Part shown: positions 52,638 through 60,217 of the stretch, piece after piece
Layout: each line of letters begins with the position of its first letter
Position numbering within the stretch: position 1 is the stretch's first letter
Origin: Mucilaginibacter achroorhodeus
GTDB taxonomy: Bacteria; Bacteroidota; Bacteroidia; Sphingobacteriales; Sphingobacteriaceae
Assembly: GCF_007846095.1 (NCBI RefSeq)
Contig: NZ_VOEI01000001.1
Coordinates: 1-64,000 of the forward strand
Length of the DNA stretch: 64,000 bases
Direction: 5' to 3'
The notes under the pieces: generated by a model
Seen by the model: only the letters and a program-made list of their open reading frames with translations
What the model was told of the DNA's origin: nothing
Databases searched by the model: none
Made by a program: the position numbers and the translations under genes

Positions 52638-52742
52638 CAGCGATTGATTAACAACGGATGTATTTTTGCACATCAGTAGGATACCAAAATTAGATTATTT
52701 TTCTTTGTACCGAAGAACTGGCTTCGCCATAATTCGCTGCGC

Positions 52743-52828
52743 TGTCATTGAGTCATTGAGTCATTGACCTTGCTATCATTGAGTCATTATTAAAAACAAT
52801 GACTCAATGACCTAATGACTCAATGACA
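52743..52828. repeat. word-built inverted repeat between ispE and thyA (TCATTGAG word)
   Basis: Left arm 52743-52788, right arm 52798-52828, loop of nine bases. The outer 15 bases and inner 13 bases pair exactly; the left arm carries about 15 extra bases, i.e. two more TCATTGA-type words. A very stable hairpin in a divergent gap, ending 23 bases before the thyA ATG. Confidence 0.82.
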
Positions 52829-52851
52829 ACTAACCACCCAGCAAAGTAAAA

Positions 52852-53673
52852 ATGAAACAGTACCTCGACTTGATGCGACATGTGATGGAAAACGGAGCGC
52901 AAAAGCATGACCGCACCGGGACGGGCACCCTCAGCGTTTTTGGTTACCAAATGCGTTTTAATTTGAAAGATGGCTTCCCGATGGTGACTACCAAGAAACT
53001 TCACTTGAAATCCATCATTCACGAGCTCATCTGGTTTCTGAGTGGAGATACCAATATCAAGTATCTAAAAGATAACGGCGTTCGCATTTGGGACGAGTGG
53101 GCCGATGAGAACGGCAACCTTGGCCCGGTGTACGGCTACCAGTGGCGCAGCTGGCCTAAGCCTGACGGCGGCCACATAGATCAGATTATCCAGGTAGTGA
53201 ATACCATCAAAAACAACCCTGACTCGCGCCGCATCATGGTATCGGCCTGGAACGTTGCTGATGTTAACCAGATGGCACTCCCACCCTGCCATAGCTTGTT
53301 CCAATTTTACGTTGAGCCGGCTGATGCATCAAAGGGTGAGACCAAAGGAAAACTATCTTGCCAGTTATACCAACGCAGTGCAGATATATTTTTAGGCGTA
53401 CCGTTCAACATTGCATCCTACGCTTTGCTCACCATGATGATGGCACAGGTTTGCGACCTTGACTACGGCGACTTCATCCACACCTTTGGCGATGCCCATA
53501 TTTACAATAACCACCTGGAGCAGGCACAACTGCAACTAAGCCGCGACCCACGCCCGCTGCCAACCATGAAGATCAATTCTGATGTTAAAGATATTTTCAG
53601 TTTCAAGTACGAAGACTTTACTTTAGAAAATTATGATCCGCATCCGCATATCAAGGGTGTAGTTGCGGTATAG
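52852..53673 (+). CDS. thyA: thymidylate synthase
   Basis: 273 residues, slightly longer than E. coli ThyA by an insert ([12 protein letters not shown]). Methylates dUMP with methylene-THF, yielding DHF, which FolA (54273) recycles. Catalytic Cys in [41 protein letters not shown] and the C-terminal IKGVVAV. It starts the unit thyA, antitoxin, Doc, folA. Confidence 0.97.
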   Translation: MKQYLDLMRHVMENGAQKHDRTGTGTLSVFGYQMRFNLKDGFPMVTTKKLHLKSIIHELIWFLSGDTNIKYLKDNGVRIWDEWADENGNLGPVYGYQWRSWPKPDGGHIDQIIQVVNTIKNNPDSRRIMVSAWNVADVNQMALPPCHSLFQFYVEPADASKGETKGKLSCQLYQRSADIFLGVPFNIASYALLTMMMAQVCDLDYGDFIHTFGDAHIYNNHLEQAQLQLSRDPRPLPTMKINSDVKDIFSFKYEDFTLENYDPHPHIKGVVAV

Positions 53674-53693
53674 TTAGAAATTTTGTAAATTTG
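53663..53693 (+). promoter_or_regulatory. consensus promoter of the toxin-antitoxin pair, nearly leaderless
   Basis: TTG (53663-53665), 20 bases, then TAAATTTG (53686-53693) match the Bacteroidota promoter well. The antitoxin ATG (53699) is only 6 bases after the element, so the transcript would start at or near the ATG. The -33 part lies inside the thyA 3' end. Confidence 0.6.
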
Positions 53694-53698
53694 AGACT

Positions 53699-53899
53699 AT
53701 GAGCACTACAGAATTAAAAGAAGAGATCCAAAAAGCTATTGGACAAATTCCTGAAAACGCTCCAGAAAAATTGCTGCAAGATGTTTTGGATTATATACAA
53801 GACGTAAATACTAAAATAGCTGATAAAGCAAAATTAGATCAATACTTCAAGGAGATTGTTGCAGAGGATGAAGAAGTATTGAGGAAGTTAGCTCAATGA
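53699..53899 (+). CDS. putative antitoxin of a Doc-type toxin
   Basis: 66 acidic, helical residues: MSTTELKEEIQKAIGQIP, then VLDYIQDVNTKIADKAKLDQYFKEIVAEDEEV (given as two parts). The size, placement and 4-base overlap with the doc-like gene support an antitoxin; C-terminal segments of such proteins bind the toxin. I do not see a clear DNA-binding motif of Phd type. Confidence 0.75.
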   Translation: MSTTELKEEIQKAIGQIPENAPEKLLQDVLDYIQDVNTKIADKAKLDQYFKEIVAEDEEVLRKLAQ

Positions 53900-54276
53900 T
53901 CGATTTACAAATTGTTGAAGAATACCACAATGCTTTAGTCGATCAATTTGGAGGAAGCAAAGGCATTAGAGACATTGCTGACTTGGAAGCTGCATTAGCT
54001 CGTCCGTATATGACTTTTGATCAACAAGATCTTTATCCAACTGCAGTTGATAAGGCGGCTGCAATATTTGAAAGCCTCATCATCAATCATCCATTTGTTG
54101 ACGGAATTAAAAGAATCGCTTATTTGTTGTTTCGTATTACATTGAGAGACGCTCAGTTTACCATGTTAGCTTCTCAAAAAGAGAAATACGATATGGCAAT
54201 CTCTGCAAGTATGGGTCACATAAACTTTGACCAAATAAAAGACTGGATTATCCGGCACTCTATAAAAACCCAATGA
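53896..54276 (+). CDS. Doc/Fic-family toxin (death on curing)
   Basis: 126 residues. The Fic motif reads HPFVDGIKR (His65 to Arg73). In Doc the usual form is HxFxDxNKR, so the Asn is Ile71 here. YHNALVDQFGGSKGIRD, LEAALARP and AAAIFESLIINHPF are typical of the family. Doc phosphorylates EF-Tu; whether this variant is active is open. It sits between thyA and folA with 4-base overlaps at both ends. Confidence 0.88.
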   Translation: MIDLQIVEEYHNALVDQFGGSKGIRDIADLEAALARPYMTFDQQDLYPTAVDKAAAIFESLIINHPFVDGIKRIAYLLFRITLRDAQFTMLASQKEKYDMAISASMGHINFDQIKDWIIRHSIKTQ

Positions 54277-54755
54277 CCATTTCAATCATAGTAGCCACAG
54301 CAGAGAACAATGCTATCGGCAAAAACAATCAGTTACTTTGGCACATGCCAAATGATCTTAAACATTTTAAGGACATAACATCGGGCCGCACCATCATCAT
54401 GGGTCGCAAGACGTTTGATTCGGTTGGTAAGCCGCTGCCTAAACGCCGCAATATTGTGGTGACCAGGCAGGATATTGAGATCCCCGGCTGCGAGGTGGTG
54501 AGATCAATAGACGAGGCCTTGAATCTCTGCAAAAGCGAAGACGAAGTTTTTATTGGTGGCGGTGCCGAGATCTACAGGCAGGCCATGGACAAAACCGACA
54601 GGATCTATTTAACAGTTGTTCATCATCAGTTTGATGCAGACACTTTTTTCCCGGAGATAGACCACTCGTTGTGGCATGAAGTGAGCCGCGAGCGCCATGA
54701 AGCCGACGAGAAAAATCCTTATCCGTATTCTTATATCACACTTGAACGGCGCTAA
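54273..54755 (+). CDS. folA: dihydrofolate reductase
   Basis: 160 residues. ISIIVATAENNAIGKNNQLLWHMPNDLKHFK with the active-site Asp, GRTIIMGRKTFDSVGKPLPKR, and FIGGGAEIYRQAM. Recycles DHF made by ThyA. Its ATG overlaps the toxin stop (ATGA), so its expression depends on the TA segment being transcribed. Confidence 0.96.
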   Translation: MTISIIVATAENNAIGKNNQLLWHMPNDLKHFKDITSGRTIIMGRKTFDSVGKPLPKRRNIVVTRQDIEIPGCEVVRSIDEALNLCKSEDEVFIGGGAEIYRQAMDKTDRIYLTVVHHQFDADTFFPEIDHSLWHEVSRERHEADEKNPYPYSYITLERR

Positions 54756-54810
54756 CAAAAACAGCAGAGATTTTGTTTCAATTAAAAATTTCATGCTTGT
54801 GAAATTTTAT

Positions 54811-54818
54811 TAGATTTG
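54811..54818 (+). promoter_or_regulatory. secDF promoter -7 element
   Basis: TAGATTTG followed by CC matches TAnnTTTG and lies 51 bases before the secDF ATG. Confidence 0.5.
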
Positions 54819-54869
54819 CCGTCTTATTTAAAAAGCTTATAAACTAATTCATTACATATTTAATTCGCA

Positions 54870-57851
54870 ATGCAAGGTAAAGGGGTTATTAAATTTTTCG
54901 CCATTGTGCTGGCTGTGGTATGTTTATACCAGCTATCATTTACATGGGTGACGCACAAAGTTGAGAGCGATGCTAAAGCGTACGCCAAAGGCAATGCCGA
55001 AAAAGAAAGGGCATATCTTGATTCTATTTCTACGCAACCGGTTTACCCGGTTTTTGGGCATACTTACCAGTATTGTGTTGATAACGCACTTGCTTTAGGT
55101 TTGGACTTAAAAGGCGGTATGAATGTTACCATGCAAATATCTTTGCGCGAGTTGGTGACCGAGCTTTCAAACAAAAACAAAGATGTTGTTTTTAACCAGG
55201 CGTTAGCTAACGCGCAGGCAAGAACGGTAACCGAGCAAAAGGATTACATTACCCTTTTTGTTGATGAGTACCAGAAGCTTAATCCTAATGGCAAACTGGC
55301 TACTATTTTTGCTAACAACAACAACCAGGATAAATTAAAATTCAACTCATCAAACAGCGAAGTTGAAGCTTACCTGAAAGACCAGGCCAATACTGCAGTT
55401 CAACAATCATACACCGTATTGCAAAAACGTATTGACCAGTTTGGTGTAACACAACCAAACATTCAGTTACAAAAAAGCACTAACCGTATCCTTATTGAGC
55501 TACCTGGTGTTAAAGAACCAGAGCGTGTTCGTAAATTGTTATCAGGAACTGCGAAACTGGAGTTCTACCAAACTTTTGATAACAGCGAGATCTACGGTTT
55601 GCTTAATAACGTTAACGGTATTCTTGCGGCAAACGCTAAAAACAAAACAGCTCCAAAAGAAGATACTACAAAGGCTGCCAAGGCAGATACTGCTAAAGTT
55701 GCTGCTAATGCTAATAAAAAAGATTCTGCTTCTTCATTATTAAGCAAGATCAAAACCGGTGCTGCTAAAGATTCAGCCGGTGTAAATAACAAATCGCAGC
55801 TGGCTGCACAAAACCCATTGTTTGCTGTTTTAACCCCAATGGTTTACCAGGGGCAAGATGGTTCGCCTCAGTTGGCTCCCGGCCCAATGGTTGGTTCTGC
55901 CGAGCAAAAAGATACTGCTAAAGTAGATGCATACCTGCGTAGTGCTGATGTTAAAGCGGTGTTACCACAAAACCTGAAACTGCTTTGGAGCGTAAAACCT
56001 GAAAAAGGCACAAAAAGATTTACCCTGTTTGCTATCAAGTTATCAGGTGCTGAAAATGGCGCGGTGCTAAACGGTGATGTGATCACTGATGCACGCAGCG
56101 ATGTTGACCAATTGAAAGGCGGCTTTGAAGTTACCATGTACATGAACTCTCAGGGTGCACAAAAATGGAAAAACGTTACCGCAGAAGCTTCTGCAGGCGG
56201 TGGTAAAAAAGCCATTGCGATTGTTCTTGATGATAATGTATATTCTGCTCCTAACGTACAGAACGAAATCACCGGTGGTGTCTCATCTATCTCCGGCGGT
56301 AACTTTACCCAGGAAGATACCAAAGACTTAGCCAACGTGTTAAAAGCAGGCCGTTTATTAGCTCCTGCCCGTATCATTGGTGAGGCAGTAGTAGGTCCGT
56401 CATTAGGCCAGGAAGCTATCAGCGCAGGTTTGCTATCATGTATACTTGGTTTAGTTGTGATCCTGATATTCATGATCGCTTATTACAACCGTGCAGGTAC
56501 AGTAGCCGTTGTTGCGGTATTGGTTAACGTATTCTTCCTGATGGGTGTATTGGTAAGCATCCGTGCGGTATTAACGCTGCCTGGTATTGCCGGTATCATT
56601 TTGATATTGGGTGTGGCGGTGGATGCCAACGTATTGGTTTACGAGCGCGTTCGTGAAGAACTTAATGCAGGCAAATCATTACGCATTGCCATTGCTGATG
56701 GTTTTAAACACGCATTGCCATCAATCTTGGATGCCAACATCAGTACATTCTTAACAGGTGTTATATTATTCGTATTCGGCTCGGGCCCTATCCAGGGTTT
56801 TGCTACCACGTTGATGATCGGTATTATAACCACTTTGTTCTGTTCATTACTGATCTCAAGGTTGATATTTGAATATATGCTTGAAAAAGGCTGGGATATC
56901 AAATTCTCTCGCCCTTGGAGCTCACATACTTTTAAAAACGCAAACTACAAGTTTGTTAAAAACCGTTACAAGTTCTACGCATTCTCTGGCTTGTTCATAC
57001 TTGCCGGTTTAATATCAATGTTTACCCGTGGTTTTAACTATGGTGTAGATTTTGGCGGTGGCCGTACTTACGTTGTTAAGTTTGCCCCATCTGTTACTAC
57101 AGAGCAGGTACATGATGCTGTAGATGCTACGCTTGGCCGAGGTACCGAAGTTAAAACTTACGGTTCTGATAAGATCAGCATTACTACTAACTACCTCATC
57201 AATGATAACGTAGAAAGCGCTGATGCTAAAGTTGAAGCTGCTTTGATCAAAGCTTTATCGGCTAACCCTGCTACCAAGATCACGGCTGATAACATATTAA
57301 GCCACCAAAAGGTAGAAGCTACCGTTGCCAACGAAGTCAAATCATCTGCCAAGTGGACCATCATCATCGCTATTATTGTTATCTCTGCGTATATCCTTAT
57401 CCGTTTCCGCAGATGGCAGTTTAGCTTGGGTGCAATGGTTGCAACCGCGCACGATTCATTGCTGGTATTATCGTTCTTCTCTTTGTTTAAAGATGTTCTT
57501 CCGTTCTCTTTAGATATCGACCAGGCCTTTATAGCAGCTTTGCTTACCGTTATAGGTTACTCTATTAATGATACCGTTGTTGTGTTTGACCGTATCCGCG
57601 AGTTTTTACATAATGAGAAAAACCCGGATCAGGGCGAAGTTATTAACCACGCCATTAACAATACTTTAAGCCGTACCATCATCACCGCATTAACCGTGGT
57701 GTTGATATTGGTTGTGTTGTTCGCATTTGGTGGTGACGTTATCCGTGGTTTCTCATTCGCATTATTGATAGGTGTACTGTTTGGTACTTATTCATCAATT
57801 TGCGTTGCCTCACCGGTAATTGTTGACTTCGGTGATAAGAAGCTGAAATAA
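54870..57851 (+). CDS. secDF: protein translocase subunit SecDF (fused)
   Basis: 993 residues, SecD (about 1-640) and SecF (about 690-990) in one chain, as is usual in Bacteroidota. Proton-driven helper of Sec export. LGLDLKGGMNVTMQI near the start, an Ala/Lys-rich insert at about 265-325, the P1 region, then six SecD helices (IAGIILILGVAVDANVLVYERVREE), RGFNYGVDFGGGRTY of SecF and its helices (VIGYSINDTVVVFDRIRE). Confidence 0.97.
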   Translation: MQGKGVIKFFAIVLAVVCLYQLSFTWVTHKVESDAKAYAKGNAEKERAYLDSISTQPVYPVFGHTYQYCVDNALALGLDLKGGMNVTMQISLRELVTELSNKNKDVVFNQALANAQARTVTEQKDYITLFVDEYQKLNPNGKLATIFANNNNQDKLKFNSSNSEVEAYLKDQANTAVQQSYTVLQKRIDQFGVTQPNIQLQKSTNRILIELPGVKEPERVRKLLSGTAKLEFYQTFDNSEIYGLLNNVNGILAANAKNKTAPKEDTTKAAKADTAKVAANANKKDSASSLLSKIKTGAAKDSAGVNNKSQLAAQNPLFAVLTPMVYQGQDGSPQLAPGPMVGSAEQKDTAKVDAYLRSADVKAVLPQNLKLLWSVKPEKGTKRFTLFAIKLSGAENGAVLNGDVITDARSDVDQLKGGFEVTMYMNSQGAQKWKNVTAEASAGGGKKAIAIVLDDNVYSAPNVQNEITGGVSSISGGNFTQEDTKDLANVLKAGRLLAPARIIGEAVVGPSLGQEAISAGLLSCILGLVVILIFMIAYYNRAGTVAVVAVLVNVFFLMGVLVSIRAVLTLPGIAGIILILGVAVDANVLVYERVREELNAGKSLRIAIADGFKHALPSILDANISTFLTGVILFVFGSGPIQGFATTLMIGIITTLFCSLLISRLIFEYMLEKGWDIKFSRPWSSHTFKNANYKFVKNRYKFYAFSGLFILAGLISMFTRGFNYGVDFGGGRTYVVKFAPSVTTEQVHDAVDATLGRGTEVKTYGSDKISITTNYLINDNVESADAKVEAALIKALSANPATKITADNILSHQKVEATVANEVKSSAKWTIIIAIIVISAYILIRFRRWQFSLGAMVATAHDSLLVLSFFSLFKDVLPFSLDIDQAFIAALLTVIGYSINDTVVVFDRIREFLHNEKNPDQGEVINHAINNTLSRTIITALTVVLILVVLFAFGGDVIRGFSFALLIGVLFGTYSSICVASPVIVDFGDKKLK

Positions 57852-57914
57852 CAAAACTGAATAGTACTTGATCAAGCGAGATCAATTACTATTTAAAGTG
57901 TCATAAAATTTATT

Positions 57915-57952
57915 TTAAAAGACTTCAAAGAACTTTTGGAGTCTTTTTTGTT
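57915..57952 (+). terminator. terminator after secDF
   Basis: The stem AAAAGACTTCAAAG / CTTTTGGAGTCTTTT with small imperfections is followed by TTTTGTTTT. Confidence 0.72.
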
Positions 57953-58044
57953 TTACAACTATTAGCCCAACAGTGTATAATGTGTTTTAAATCTTCCTTG
58001 TAGACAGGTTTGAAGGGCTTTCTAAAACAAACAAAATAAACGGC

Positions 58045-59358
58045 ATGGATGCAATAAATACATCAAAATTCCCAACGGTAGTTATCATAGGCGGCGGTTT
58101 CGGCGGGATTCAGGTGGCCAAGCAATTGAAAGATAAACCGGTTGAGGTTATCCTCATCGATAAACATAATTACCATACTTTTCAGCCGCTGCTTTACCAG
58201 GTGGCGACCGGCAGCTTAGAGGCCGAATCTATTGCTTTCTCGCTTAGAAAGAACTTCGACAATCAAAAGAACCTGCGTTTCAGGCATACTGAGGTGTTAG
58301 GCATCGATAAGGTATTGAATACGGTTCATACAGATATTGGCCCGATCAAATACGATTACCTGGTTATCGCCACCGGCTCTACCACCAATTTCTTTGGTAA
58401 TAAAGAGATAGAGCATTTCGCCATGCCGATGAAATCGATACCGGAGGCTATGAACCTGAGATACATGGTGCTGCAAAATCTCGAGGAAGCTATTTTAAAG
58501 CCCTCTCGTGAAGAAAGAGCGCCGTACCTATCCTTCGTATTGGTTGGCGCCGGCCCTACCGGTGTAGAGCTTGCAGGGGCTTTGGCAGAATTACGCAATC
58601 ACGTATTGGATAAAGACTACCCCGAACTGGCTAAAGATGAGATGAAGGTTTACCTCGTAGATTTTCTGCCGAAGGTATTGGGCCCTTTCTCCGATGAAGG
58701 CTCAAAAGCTGCAGAGGAGTTTTTAAAGAAGATGGGCGTTGAACTCCTGCTGGGCGTTAAGGTAGAAAGCTATAACGGTGAAGAGATAAAATTTGAGGGC
58801 GGCAAAAGTATTGCAACTAAAAATGTGATCTGGAGTGCCGGTGTTATGGGTGTTGTGCCCGATGGTATTGAAAAAGATGCCATTGAACGCGGTAACCGCA
58901 TTAAGATCGATAACATTTGCCGCGTGGTAGGCAGCCAGAATATCTTTGCTATTGGCGATGTGGCCGCTATGATAACACCAGAAACGCCTAAAGGACACCC
59001 GGGTGTAGCACAGGTAGCCATACAAATGGGGGAAATTACCGGCAAAAATATTATCCGCTTAATAAACGGCGAGCCTACCGAGGCCTTCAAATACAACGAT
59101 AAAGGATCATTGGCTACTATTGGTCGTAACAAAGCTATTGCAGATCTTGGTAAATTGAAGTTCCAGGGATTTTTTGCATGGTTGATATGGATGTTTGTGC
59201 ACCTCATTTCGTTGATGGGTGGGCGTAACAAGGTGATCGTGTTTATCAATTGGGTGGCCAGCTATGTAACCTACAATGGCGGCAGCCGTTTAATAATCCG
59301 TAATTTTAAACGAGAAGAACTTGTAGATAAACATCAGCAAGTATCACAACCTGATTAA
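58045..59358 (+). CDS. type II NADH dehydrogenase
   Basis: 437 residues, FAD/NAD(P) two-dinucleotide-fold. VVIIGGGFGGIQVAKQL (FAD), DYLVIATGSTTNFFG, FVLVGAGPTGVELAGALAE (NADH), and FAIGDVAAM. Non-proton-pumping oxidation of NADH to quinone; a C-terminal amphipathic helix (FFAWLIWMFVHLISLMG) anchors it to the membrane. The next gene starts at its stop codon without gap. Confidence 0.92.
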   Translation: MDAINTSKFPTVVIIGGGFGGIQVAKQLKDKPVEVILIDKHNYHTFQPLLYQVATGSLEAESIAFSLRKNFDNQKNLRFRHTEVLGIDKVLNTVHTDIGPIKYDYLVIATGSTTNFFGNKEIEHFAMPMKSIPEAMNLRYMVLQNLEEAILKPSREERAPYLSFVLVGAGPTGVELAGALAELRNHVLDKDYPELAKDEMKVYLVDFLPKVLGPFSDEGSKAAEEFLKKMGVELLLGVKVESYNGEEIKFEGGKSIATKNVIWSAGVMGVVPDGIEKDAIERGNRIKIDNICRVVGSQNIFAIGDVAAMITPETPKGHPGVAQVAIQMGEITGKNIIRLINGEPTEAFKYNDKGSLATIGRNKAIADLGKLKFQGFFAWLIWMFVHLISLMGGRNKVIVFINWVASYVTYNGGSRLIIRNFKREELVDKHQQVSQPD

Positions 59359-60216
59359 ATGACCGATCATATAAAGATTACCGAATGCCCGCGTGATGCC
59401 ATGCAGGGCCTGCATGATTTTGTACCTACTGACGTTAAGGTAGCTTACATAAACCTACTGCTGCAAGTAGGTTTTGAAACCATTGACTTCGGCAGCTTTG
59501 TTTCGCCTAAAGCGATACCGCAAATGCGGGATACCGCTGAGGTTTTAAGCAAACTCGACCTGAGTACAACCCGCTCTAAATTATTAGCCATTATTGCTAA
59601 TTACCGCGGCGCTGAAGATGCAGTAAAACATGAGGAGATCTCCTATCTGGGTTATCCCTTCTCCATTTCAGAGACCTTCCAGATGCGGAATGCAAACACG
59701 ACAATCGATAAAGCATTTGACGATGTTAAATGTATTAACGATCTGTGCGCTGCCAATAATAAGGCATTGCTTATCTACTTGTCTATGGGTTTTGGCAATC
59801 CTTATGGGGATGAGTGGAGCAACGACATCGTTTTAAACTGGACGCAAAAGATGATAGACGAAGGCATTGGTTACATTGCCCTTTCTGATACCATTGGCAT
59901 TGCCAAACCGGAACAGATAAGTAGTTTGTACCCATCCTTGAAGAAACTATCAGACATAACCGAGTTTGGTGTTCACCTACACTCTACCCCTGATACCTGG
60001 CAGGAAAAGATAGCCGCCGCATACGAAGCCGGTTGCAATAAATTTGATGTAGCGCTTAAAGGCTACGGCGGTTGCCCAATGGCCAAAGACGATCTCACCG
60101 GTAATATCGCGACTGAAAACCTTGTGGCTTTTTTACTCCATCAAAACGTGCCATTAGATCTCGACCTCGATAAACTTGCCGAGGCTATGGATTATTCGTC
60201 GAAGGTATTCGGTTAA
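59359..60216 (+). CDS. hydroxymethylglutaryl-CoA lyase
   Basis: 285 residues, DRE-TIM barrel. KITECPRDAMQGLHDFVPTDVKV replaces the usual ERDG-type start (here CPRDAMQG), GFETIDFGSFVSPKAIPQM, ISLSDTIG-like segment (IALSDTIGIA), HLHSTP, and GGCPMAKDDLTGNIATE with the catalytic Cys. Splits HMG-CoA to acetoacetate and acetyl-CoA in leucine breakdown. Cotranscribed with NDH-2. Confidence 0.9.
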   Translation: MTDHIKITECPRDAMQGLHDFVPTDVKVAYINLLLQVGFETIDFGSFVSPKAIPQMRDTAEVLSKLDLSTTRSKLLAIIANYRGAEDAVKHEEISYLGYPFSISETFQMRNANTTIDKAFDDVKCINDLCAANNKALLIYLSMGFGNPYGDEWSNDIVLNWTQKMIDEGIGYIALSDTIGIAKPEQISSLYPSLKKLSDITEFGVHLHSTPDTWQEKIAAAYEAGCNKFDVALKGYGGCPMAKDDLTGNIATENLVAFLLHQNVPLDLDLDKLAEAMDYSSKVFG

Positions 60217-60217
60217 T

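Noticed and set aside
52743..52828. TCATTGA tandem words as a CRISPR array
   Set aside because: Units are 8 bases with no spacers of constant length; they form one hairpin.
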